Part shown: piece after piece, positions 1 to 6,898 of the stretch
Layout: every line of letters starts with the position of its first letter
Position numbering within the stretch: position 1 is the first letter of the stretch
Position numbers and translations under genes: made by a program
Notes under the pieces: generated by a model
What the model was told of the DNA's origin: nothing
What the model saw: only the letters and a program-made list of their open reading frames with translations
Database searches by the model: none
Assembly: GCF_009720655.1 (NCBI RefSeq)
Contig: NZ_WNKS01000015.1
Location: forward strand, 44,263 to 108,262
DNA length: 64,000 nucleotides
Source: Rhodoblastus acidophilus
GTDB lineage: Bacteria > Pseudomonadota > Alphaproteobacteria > Rhizobiales > Beijerinckiaceae
Reading direction: 5' to 3'

Positions 1-843
1 TTTTTGGACAGCGCCCATGTGAAGGACATTCTGGCCTTCCTGCGCTTTTCGCAAAACCCGCGCGACCGCATGTCCGGCTTCCGCCTGCTGCAACTTTTGC
101 CCGGCGTCGGGCCGGCGGCGGCGCGGAAAATTTTGGACAAGATCGCGCCCGAGGCGGCGCCGCTGCAGATGCTGGCGTCGCTGCCGGCGCCGGCGAAAGC
201 CGGCGAGCACTGGGGCGCGCTGGTGGAGGTTTTGCGCGCGCCTTCGTCCTGGCCCGGCGATCTCGCGCGGGCAAAAAACTGGTACGAGCCGCATCTCGAC
301 CGGCTGCACGAGGATTCCGTCACGCGGAAGATCGATCTCGCGCAATTGGAGGTCATCGCCCAAAACTATCCGTCGCGCGAAAAATTTTTGACCGAACTCA
401 CGCTCGATCCGCCCGACGCCACCAGCGCCGAAGCCGGGCCGCCATTGCGCGACGAGGATTACCTCATTCTCTCCACCATCCATTCCGCCAAGGGGCAGGA
501 GTGGAAAAGCGTTTTTGTTCTCAACGTCGTGGACGGCTGCATCCCCTCCGACCTCGCCACCGGGACCAGCGCCGAGATCGAGGAGGAGCGCCGGTTGCTC
601 TATGTCGCCATGACCCGCGCCAAGGACCATTTGCGCTTGGTCACGCCGCAACGCTTTTTTACCCACGGCCAGCACGCGCGGGGCGACCGCCACGTCTATG
701 CCGCGCGCAGCCGCTTCATTCCGACCGAAATTCTGGGACATTTCGACACGATCGGCTGGCCGGCGGTCCGCGCGGACGAAAAAGGGCCGGATTCGAAAAC
801 CCGCGTCAACCTGAGCGCGCGCATGCGCGGCATGTGGAAATGA
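1..843 (+). CDS. UvrD/Rep-family ATP-dependent DNA helicase, C-terminal part (5' end outside window)
   Basis: The frame is open from the left edge, so the start codon and the N-terminal ATPase motifs lie outside the window; about 280 residues are visible. Superfamily 1A helicase motif V is clear (TIHSAKGQEWKSVFVLNVVDG, near residues 158-178 of the visible part), followed by motif VI (EEERRLLYVAMTRAKDHLRL, near 196-215), which carries the arginine finger. These motifs identify a UvrD/PcrA/Rep-like 3'-5' helicase that unwinds DNA during repair or replication restart. The stop codon overlaps the dinB start (ATGA), so the two are probably co-transcribed and translationally coupled. UvrD cannot be separated from a related paralog without the N-terminus. 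Confidence 0.9.
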   Translation, partial: FLDSAHVKDILAFLRFSQNPRDRMSGFRLLQLLPGVGPAAARKILDKIAPEAAPLQMLASLPAPAKAGEHWGALVEVLRAPSSWPGDLARAKNWYEPHLDRLHEDSVTRKIDLAQLEVIAQNYPSREKFLTELTLDPPDATSAEAGPPLRDEDYLILSTIHSAKGQEWKSVFVLNVVDGCIPSDLATGTSAEIEEERRLLYVAMTRAKDHLRLVTPQRFFTHGQHARGDRHVYAARSRFIPTEILGHFDTIGWPAVRADEKGPDSKTRVNLSARMRGMWK

Positions 844-1928
844 CCGCGCCGGAGCGGGTCAGGAAGATTATTCACATCGACATGGACGCGTTCTTCGCGT
901 CGGTGGAGCAGCGCGACAATCCGGTTTTCCGCGGCAAGCCGTTGGCCGTGGGCTATGGCCGCGCGCGCGGCGTCGTTGCGGCGGCGAGCTATGAGGCGCG
1001 CGCCTTTGGCGTCCATTCCGCCATGCCCTCGGTGACGGCGCAGCGCAAATGCCCGGAGCTGATTTTCACCCCGCCGCGCTTCGACGTGTACCGCGCGGTG
1101 TCGCTGCAGATTCGCAACATATTCGCCCGCCACACGCCGCTGATCGAGCCGTTGTCGCTGGACGAAGCCTATCTCGACCTCACCGATTTTCTCCAGGACG
1201 GCGAGACGGCGACGCAGGCGGCGGAAACCATTCGCGCGGCCATTTTTGCCGAGACCGGGCTCACCGCTTCGGCGGGCGTGTCCTACAACAAGTTCCTGGC
1301 GAAGATGGCGTCGGACCAGCGCAAGCCCAATGGCCTGTTCGTCATCACCCCGAAACAGGGGCCGGCGTTCGTCGCGGCTCTGCCGGTGCGCAAATTCCAT
1401 GGCGTCGGCCCGGCGACCGCCGACAGGATGAAAAAACTCGGCATCGAGACCGGCGAGGATTTGCGCGCCCGCGACCCGAAATTTTTGACCCGTCACTTCG
1501 GCAAGGCCGGCGCCTTTTACGCGGCCATTGCGCGCGGCGAGGATCATCGCCCGGTCAAACCCAACCGCGAGCGAAAAAGCATCGGAGCCGAAAGCACGTT
1601 TCTCCAGGACATATTCACGCCCGAAGCCATGCGGGAAAAAATCGCGCCGATCGTGACAAAGGTGTTTTCCGCCTGCGAGCGGCTGCGCATGTTCGGCCGC
1701 ACGGTCACGGTCAAAGTCAAATATTCCGATTTCCAGCAACTCACCCGCGCGCACACGGAAAGCGCGCCCGTTGGTTCTTGCGACGATTTGTCACGTCGGG
1801 CGCTCGACCTGCTAAGACCTTTGTTCCCGTCGGCCAAAGGGGTGCGGTTGCTCGGGGTCACCGTCTCTGGGTTCGAGGGAACGCGGGCGGAAGACGATCA
1901 ACTCGGGTTTTCGTTTCGTCGCGACTAA
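840..1928 (+). CDS. dinB: DNA polymerase IV (Y-family translesion polymerase)
   Basis: The protein has 362 residues, normal for DinB. The N-terminus shows the Y-family catalytic motif HIDMDAFFASVEQRDNP with the first metal-binding Asp. The second catalytic block SLDEAYLDLT (Asp-Glu pair) lies near residue 105, followed by the conserved GVSYNKFLAKMASDQRKPNG block. A helix-hairpin-helix thumb (KFHGVGPATADRMKKLG) and a little-finger domain follow. It performs error-prone synthesis across lesions. The ATG at 840 was chosen because it starts exactly at the family N-terminus and overlaps the helicase stop by 4 bp; the open frame upstream is only a shadow of the helicase gene. Any LexA-controlled promoter would lie before the helicase, outside the window. 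Confidence 0.96.
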   Translation: MTAPERVRKIIHIDMDAFFASVEQRDNPVFRGKPLAVGYGRARGVVAAASYEARAFGVHSAMPSVTAQRKCPELIFTPPRFDVYRAVSLQIRNIFARHTPLIEPLSLDEAYLDLTDFLQDGETATQAAETIRAAIFAETGLTASAGVSYNKFLAKMASDQRKPNGLFVITPKQGPAFVAALPVRKFHGVGPATADRMKKLGIETGEDLRARDPKFLTRHFGKAGAFYAAIARGEDHRPVKPNRERKSIGAESTFLQDIFTPEAMREKIAPIVTKVFSACERLRMFGRTVTVKVKYSDFQQLTRAHTESAPVGSCDDLSRRALDLLRPLFPSAKGVRLLGVTVSGFEGTRAEDDQLGFSFRRD

Positions 1929-2054
1929 GTGCCGAGGCATGCGTTGACGCAAAGTCACTGTTACCGTTTTTCGTCTTGAACTGTGAATTTAGATCGCCGA
2001 AACAGTGTCTAAGCGCACCTTGAGGCGCGGCGGCAAGGAACAAGGCGTCATGCC

Positions 2055-2345
2055 GTGACAAGAAGCAAGCACCAGGACCCCGTTCTCGTCGAGTCGTTGC
2101 TGCGCAAAGGCCTGGAGACCATGCTGTCCGGCGATGTCGAGGCTGGCAAGTCGATCCTGCGCGATTATATCAAGGCCACGGTCGGCTTCGAGAAATTGGG
2201 CGAAGCGACCGCCACCCCGCCCAAGAGTCTCATCCGCATGTTCGGCCCGAGCGGAAATCCCCAGGCGCGAAATCTTTTCGGCGTTATCGGCTACCTGCAA
2301 AAGCGGGCTGGCCTGGAGCTCCAGGTCACCCCGCAAAGGCGATAA
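2055..2345 (+). CDS. Antitoxin-like helix-turn-helix regulator (COG3636 type)
   Basis: This 96-residue protein has a GTG start. The pattern LSGDVEAGKSILRDYIKATVGFEKL, then PPKSLIRMFGPSGNP, then LFGVIGYLQKRAGLELQV matches the small addiction-module antitoxins of the COG3636 (HigA-like) type, in which the PxKSLxRMxxPxGNP block is the DNA-recognition region. Such proteins are normally encoded directly after a HigB/RelE-like toxin. Here only 126 bp separates it from dinB, too short for a toxin gene, and the downstream side is occupied by a repeat and the convergent cysG, so it looks like an orphan. Family assignment is by motif; the target is unknown. Confidence 0.75.
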   Translation: MTRSKHQDPVLVESLLRKGLETMLSGDVEAGKSILRDYIKATVGFEKLGEATATPPKSLIRMFGPSGNPQARNLFGVIGYLQKRAGLELQVTPQRR

Positions 2346-2350
2346 TTTAG

Positions 2351-2410
2351 AGCGTTTTCGAGCGAAGTGGATGCCGGTTCGCGTGAAGAAAACGCGTAGA
2401 AACAAAAAAC
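2351..2410 (+). repeat. Dispersed repeat, family A, copy 1
   Basis: About 50 bp match the other family A copies at 24425, 41318 and (inverted) 42042. The shared core reads roughly AGCRTTTTC-RAGCGAAG-TGGATGCCGG-TTCGCGTGAAGA-AAACGCGT. Similar short intergenic elements are widespread in Hyphomicrobiales genomes. This copy lies just after the antitoxin-like gene and directly abuts the hairpin at 2413-2450. Confidence 0.8.
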
Positions 2411-2412
2411 CA

Positions 2413-2450
2413 GAGCTCGTTCGGTGAACGGGAGTTCACCGAACGAGCTC
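2413..2450. terminator. Perfect 17-bp hairpin between convergent genes
   Basis: The arms 2413-2429 and 2434-2450 are perfectly complementary around a GGGA loop. The hairpin lies between the plus-strand antitoxin-like gene and the end of minus-strand cysG, and its last base is part of the cysG stop codon. There is no clear U-tract, so it may act as a bidirectional RNA-stabilising or terminating structure. Confidence 0.6.
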
Positions 2451-3856
2451 TAGTTCACCGGACTGGGCGCGTACCAGTTCAATTTTTCGCGCAGCTTCAC
2501 CACATCGCCGATGATGATGATCGTCGGCCCTTTCAGGCCCGCCGCCTTGGCCTTGTCGCCGAGGTCGGCGATCGTGCCGGTGACGGTGACCTGATTTGAC
2601 CGCGTGCCATTTTCGATGATGGCGGCGGGCAGGGCCGGATCGGCGCCGCGTTTCAAGAACTCGCCCATCAGGAAATCGAGGTGGGCGAGGCCCATGTAGA
2701 CCGCCACGGTCTGGTTCGGCCGCAGCAGCGTCGACCAGTCGAGATCGATCGGCCCCTCGCGGCCGTGGCCGGTGACGAACACGCAGGATTGCGCGTAATC
2801 GCGATGGGTGAGCGGAATTCCGGCGTAGGACGAGCACCCGGCGGCGGCGGTGACGCCGGGCACGACCTGGAAGGGAATGCTGTGCCCGGCGAGCGTGTCG
2901 ATTTCCTCGCCGCCGCGCCCGAAAATGAAGGGGTCGCCGCCCTTGAGCCGCAGCACGCGCTTGCCCTGCTTCGCGAGCTTCACCATGAGTTCGCCGATTT
3001 CCTCCTGCGGCAGCGCATGGTTGGAGCGTTTTTTGCCCACATAGATGCGTTCGGCGTCGCGACGCACGCGCTCCAGAATGGTGGGTTCGACCAGCCGGTC
3101 GTAGAGCACCACGTCCGCCTTCTGCATCAGCCGGAAGGCGCGGAAGGTGAGCAGGTCCGGATCGCCCGGGCCGGCGCCGACCAGATAGACCTCGCCCCTG
3201 ACCTCGGCGTCCGGGGAGGAGCCGTCGGGCCGGGTGCGCCAGATCTCATGGTCGAGCACCGCGCGCGCGCCGTTCTCGTCGCCCGCCAGCGCCATTTCGA
3301 CAGCCGGGCCCTCGTAAAAACGCTCCCAGAAGCGCAGCCGCGCCGAATGGCTTGACAGTTTTTGGGCGAGGGCCGCGCGGCCTTCGCCGGCGAGCGCGGC
3401 GAGCCGCCCATAGGACGCCGGGATCAGCGTTTCCAGCCGCGCCTTCAGCATGCGCCCGAGCAGCGGCGCCTCGCCCCCCGTCGAGATGGCGACGATCAGC
3501 GGCGAACGGTCGAGCACGGAGGGATTGATGAAATCGCTCAATTCGGGATGATCGGCGACATTGACCAGCGCCCCCGCCGCTTTCGCGCGCGCGACCAGGG
3601 CCTCGTCGGGCGCGTCGTCGCCATCGGGCGCGAAATAGCACAGCGCGCAGTGTTCGAAAGCGTCGTTCGCCGCGAGGTCGCCGCGCAGGCAGCGGTTGGC
3701 GAGGCCCAAAAACTCCTCGTGAGGTTTTTTGGCGAACAGAACGACTTTGGCGCCGCTGGAGAGCAGCGTGGCGGCGCGCCGCGCCGCGATGGGGCCATCG
3801 CCGACGACAGCGACGCGCCGGCCCTGAAGGGAGAGGAAGAGAGGTTGCCGGTCCAT
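2450..3856 (-). CDS. cysG: Siroheme synthase (precorrin-2 dehydrogenase / ferrochelatase / uroporphyrinogen-III methyltransferase)
   Basis: The 468-residue length is that of the fused enzyme. Residues 1-210 form the CysG-N domain: a Rossmann GxGPIAxRRA motif (VAVVGDGPIAARRAATLL) for NAD-dependent precorrin-2 oxidation and iron insertion. Residues about 220-460 are the SAM-dependent methyltransferase, with YLVGAGPGDPDLLT, the VVPGVTAAAGCSSYAG block and the GRGGEE loop. The product siroheme serves assimilatory sulfite and nitrite reductases. A single base separates it from the TrpD2-like gene upstream, so the two form an operon; the genes using siroheme are not in this window. Confidence 0.96.
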   Translation of the reverse strand: MDRQPLFLSLQGRRVAVVGDGPIAARRAATLLSSGAKVVLFAKKPHEEFLGLANRCLRGDLAANDAFEHCALCYFAPDGDDAPDEALVARAKAAGALVNVADHPELSDFINPSVLDRSPLIVAISTGGEAPLLGRMLKARLETLIPASYGRLAALAGEGRAALAQKLSSHSARLRFWERFYEGPAVEMALAGDENGARAVLDHEIWRTRPDGSSPDAEVRGEVYLVGAGPGDPDLLTFRAFRLMQKADVVLYDRLVEPTILERVRRDAERIYVGKKRSNHALPQEEIGELMVKLAKQGKRVLRLKGGDPFIFGRGGEEIDTLAGHSIPFQVVPGVTAAAGCSSYAGIPLTHRDYAQSCVFVTGHGREGPIDLDWSTLLRPNQTVAVYMGLAHLDFLMGEFLKRGADPALPAAIIENGTRSNQVTVTGTIADLGDKAKAAGLKGPTIIIIGDVVKLREKLNWYAPSPVN

Positions 3857-3857
3857 A

Positions 3858-4850
3858 TTACTGCTTGATCCACATGTCGCGGTCGCGGGCGTTCCAAAGC
3901 CCGGTCGCCAGCGCCTGAGCCGAATCCTGGTCCGGCGCCGCGCCGCTGGTTTTCAGCGCCAGCGCCATCGTGCCGGTGATCGCGGCTTCGGCGTAGGAAT
4001 TGTCTTCGCCGCGCCAAACCGCGACAAGTTTTTTCGGGTCCATGTCGTCGTCGGGCAATTGCCTAGGCTCCTCCATGAGCGGCGCCCAGCGCTCCTCGAA
4101 GGGGACGCCGTCGCGCAGCCCCAGGGTTTCGCACGGTTTTCCCGGGCGGCGCTCGATTTCGCCGCCCTCGCCGCGAAACACGATCATGTTGCGCTCGCCC
4201 AGAATTTTGGCCGCGCCGCTGTGGGTCGCCATGTAATTCGGATGAAAAATGCCTTGCAGCAGGCAGGGGGCGCCGAACGGGTTGATCATGCGCGCGATGG
4301 TGTGGACCGGCGAGCGCAGGCCCAGGATCGGTTTGAAGCCCATCATTTTCGCCAGCGGCGGACTGATCGCGACGAGATCGAGATAGGCGAAATTGTGCTT
4401 TGTCAGCTGGGCGCTCGCCTCGACCAGGTTTTTCGAGCGCGCGACGCCCAGGGCGCTCAAAACCTCGCCGGTGTAGAGGCGGCCCGGCGTGTGGCCGTCG
4501 AACCCATGCATGAACACTTTTCGGCCCGACTGCGCCAGGGCGAAGGCGGCGAGCAGGAACCAGGGCAATTGCCGTTTCTTGCCCGCATAGGAGGAGAAAT
4601 CGATGTCGGCGCCCTGCCGGGAGGGCAGGGTTTTGCGCACGGCGCGGACAAAGCCGGCGATTTCCTCGGGGCTCTCCTCTTTCACGCGCAACAGCATGAG
4701 AAAGGCGCCGAGCTGTTCGGGAAGGACCTCGCCGGCGAGGATCAGGTCCATGGCCTCTTCGGCTTCTTCGACCGTGAGGGGTCGGGTGAGATTGCGGCCG
4801 CGGCCGAGGATGGCGATGAAGCGGGCGAAGGGGTGGGGCGTGTGTGACAT
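3858..4850 (-). CDS. Anthranilate phosphoribosyltransferase-like protein (TrpD2/YbiB type)
   Basis: This 330-residue protein resembles the TrpD fold. Its N-terminal helical part (RPLTVEEAEEAMDLILAG, LGAFLMLLRVKEESPEEIAGFVRAVR) is typical of TrpD and thymidine phosphorylase. The catalytic-domain motifs are divergent, as in TrpD2 proteins, some of which are nucleic-acid binding rather than tryptophan enzymes. It precedes cysG by 1 bp; in my knowledge of related genomes this pairing occurs near nitrate/sulfite assimilation genes. The ATG at 4850 fits the family N-terminus; in-frame upstream starts exist but add an unlikely leader. A role in tryptophan synthesis is improbable here. Confidence 0.8.
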   Translation of the reverse strand: MSHTPHPFARFIAILGRGRNLTRPLTVEEAEEAMDLILAGEVLPEQLGAFLMLLRVKEESPEEIAGFVRAVRKTLPSRQGADIDFSSYAGKKRQLPWFLLAAFALAQSGRKVFMHGFDGHTPGRLYTGEVLSALGVARSKNLVEASAQLTKHNFAYLDLVAISPPLAKMMGFKPILGLRSPVHTIARMINPFGAPCLLQGIFHPNYMATHSGAAKILGERNMIVFRGEGGEIERRPGKPCETLGLRDGVPFEERWAPLMEEPRQLPDDDMDPKKLVAVWRGEDNSYAEAAITGTMALALKTSGAAPDQDSAQALATGLWNARDRDMWIKQ

Positions 4851-5077
4851 GGGGCTTCCAGAATTTCGCGCCTTCATATCACGACTTTCGCGCCATGACG
4901 AAATTTTGGCGCCTTGTCCTTGGGCGCCCCGGAACGCCCCTTCCCCCGTCACGGGTGACCGCTTTTGCGGGCCCTTGTCGTCCTGACCGGCGCCATGCTC
5001 GGCGACGCGACGCGCCCCGAGCGGGTTGACTTTGCCGGGTCCTTTGGAATGCTGCGCGCAACCGAGAGAGTCTTTTC

Positions 5078-6019
5078 ATGCGCGCTTTCGTTGTCGGCGC
5101 TTACGTCAGCGCCAATTTCCTGTTCGTCCCCTCCTTGCCGCGCGAGGCGCAGACCGCGGCGGCGACCGGCTATTTTCATGACCACGGCGGCAAGGGGCTG
5201 AATCTCGGCATCGGCCTGCACCGTCTCGGCGTCGCCACCGACCTGCTGCTTTCGGTCGGCGACGATGCGCGCGGGCGGGAAATCACCCAATTGCTGCGCG
5301 AGATGGGCCTATCGACGGACCATGTCCACACGGCGGAGGTCGGCTCGGGTTTCGGCATCGGCCTGATCGCGCCGGACGGCGCAAACCTGCTCGCCGCCTA
5401 TATGGGCGCGAACGCCCTGCTCGGTGAAACGCACGTCGAGCAGGCGCGTAAAACCATCGAAGCCGCGCATTTTTGCCTCGCCCAGTTCGAGTCGCCGGAG
5501 CCGGCCATTCTCGCCGCCTTCCGCATCGCCAAGGCGGCGGGCCGCGTCACCTATCTCAATCCCTCGCCGTGGAGCCAGCCGAGCGACGAGCTTTTGGGGC
5601 TGACCGACATTATGGTGGTCAACGAACCCGAGGCCATGGATTTTCTCGGCGTCGCCACGGCCGGCGCGCCGGCGCAGGATTTTGCGCGCGATCTGCCCGA
5701 TTTTTCGAAACGGCGGGGCTGGCGCGGCGAACTTTTGGTGGTCACCCTCGCCGAGCGCGGCGCCGTGGCGCTCAAGGGCGGCGCCTGCACGGTCGCCCCG
5801 GCCTTCCCCATCGATCAGATCGACGCCACCGGGGCGGGCGACGGTTTTGGCTGCGGACTGGTCTCAGCTCTGGCCGCTGGCGAAAGCCTCGACGCCGCCC
5901 TTCGAAAAGCCTCGGCCTGCGGCGCGCTCGTCGCCTCGCGAAAAGGCGTGTTCGATGTGCTGCCGCATACGGGCGAGCTGGAAAAATTTCTCAGTTCCCG
6001 CCCGATGGCTCCAGGTTGA
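5078..6019 (+). CDS. PfkB-family carbohydrate kinase (ribokinase-like)
   Basis: The 313-residue protein shows both PfkB features: an N-terminal substrate-binding GGKGLNLGIGLHRLG block (about residues 40-55) and the C-terminal signature DATGAGDGFGCGLVSALAAG (about 251-270) with the catalytic Asp and anion hole. It should phosphorylate a sugar or nucleoside using ATP; the substrate cannot be read from the sequence, but ribokinase is the nearest general type. Its 3' end overlaps the end of the opposite-strand GntR gene by 29 bp. The regulator may sense the sugar or its phosphate, which is inference from neighbourhood only. Confidence 0.88.
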   Translation: MRAFVVGAYVSANFLFVPSLPREAQTAAATGYFHDHGGKGLNLGIGLHRLGVATDLLLSVGDDARGREITQLLREMGLSTDHVHTAEVGSGFGIGLIAPDGANLLAAYMGANALLGETHVEQARKTIEAAHFCLAQFESPEPAILAAFRIAKAAGRVTYLNPSPWSQPSDELLGLTDIMVVNEPEAMDFLGVATAGAPAQDFARDLPDFSKRRGWRGELLVVTLAERGAVALKGGACTVAPAFPIDQIDATGAGDGFGCGLVSALAAGESLDAALRKASACGALVASRKGVFDVLPHTGELEKFLSSRPMAPG

Positions 6020-6758
6020 GACGATAGGTGTAGGCGTCGCCGCGAAAAGTCCCTTCGACATATTCGACGAGCTGGCCGGTGAGCGCGCGGCTCTTGCGCT
6101 TGATCAGCAGGCAGGGTTGCGGGCTGTCGAAGCCGAAGGCGGCGTTTTCCTCGTCGCTGCTCAGCACCGCCTCGATGCTCTGCTCCGCCGCGCCCAGCCT
6201 GATGCCGCAGCTGTTGGAGAGATAGGCATAGGCCGACCCCTCGACGTTCCATTCGGCCATTTCCGGCGCGAGCGCCAGGTCGAACCAGGCGATCTCGCGC
6301 GACAACGGCGTCCCGTCGCCCAGGCGCAGACGCACCAGCCTCAAAAAATGCGCGGTCGAGGGGCGGTTGAACACCGAGGCGACGACGCGGTCGCGAACAA
6401 TGTCGCGCGCCAGCAGCCGCGTCGAGGGCTCCATGCCCAGTTCGCGCATCTCGTCGGTAAAACCCTTGAGCGGTCCCATGCGCGGCGACAGGCGCTGCGG
6501 CGCCTTGGCCACCGCGCCGTTGCGGCGGCTGGTGCTGAGCAGATCGTCTTTTCGAAGCTCCTCGTAGAAGCGGCGCACGGTGGTGCGGCTCAGGTCGAGT
6601 TTTTCGGCCAGCAGGCGTTCCGCCGGCAGGCTCTGCCCCTCGCCGATCTCGCCGGTTTCAAGCATCTTGTTGAAGGCGCGGGCCATCTGCTTGTAAACCG
6701 GCTCGGCCAGGCCGCGATCCGGGGCGAGGGATTCGATCAGTCGTTCGCTGGAGAGCAT
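5991..6758 (-). CDS. GntR-family transcriptional regulator (HutC/UTRA type)
   Basis: The 255-residue protein has an N-terminal winged helix (EPVYKQMARAFNKML, then SLPAERLLAEKLDLSRTTVR, the GntR recognition region) and a C-terminal UTRA effector domain (TPLSREIAWFDLALAPEM ... LVEYVEGTFRGDAYTYRLNL). UTRA domains bind sugars, sugar phosphates, histidine derivatives or phosphonates. The ATG at 6758 gives the best family alignment; an in-frame ATG at 6815 would add 19 residues. It converges on and overlaps the PfkB kinase. Target genes are not shown by the sequence. Confidence 0.88.
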   Translation of the reverse strand: MLSSERLIESLAPDRGLAEPVYKQMARAFNKMLETGEIGEGQSLPAERLLAEKLDLSRTTVRRFYEELRKDDLLSTSRRNGAVAKAPQRLSPRMGPLKGFTDEMRELGMEPSTRLLARDIVRDRVVASVFNRPSTAHFLRLVRLRLGDGTPLSREIAWFDLALAPEMAEWNVEGSAYAYLSNSCGIRLGAAEQSIEAVLSSDEENAAFGFDSPQPCLLIKRKSRALTGQLVEYVEGTFRGDAYTYRLNLEPSGGN

Positions 6759-6898
6759 GATCTGCAAAGGTCTTCCATTCGAGTCTGGCCGGGAGCGCCC
6801 CGATGATGGCGCCATAATGGCCGTTTCCCGGCTGAATAGAAGATGAATAGCGTCAACTGCACGGCAATTGCGGCGAATACTCAAGCATATTCAGCGTG

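Noticed and set aside
501..839. Upstream extension of the dinB frame
   Set aside because: The extra residues are arginine/proline-rich shadow of the helicase gene; the Y-family N-terminus begins at the ATG at 840.
696..1754. Long minus-strand open frame opposite dinB
   Set aside because: Antisense shadow of dinB, which has complete family motifs.
1929..2054. Possible toxin gene before the antitoxin-like gene
   Set aside because: Only 126 bp with stops in the relevant frames; the longest short frame is about 17 codons.
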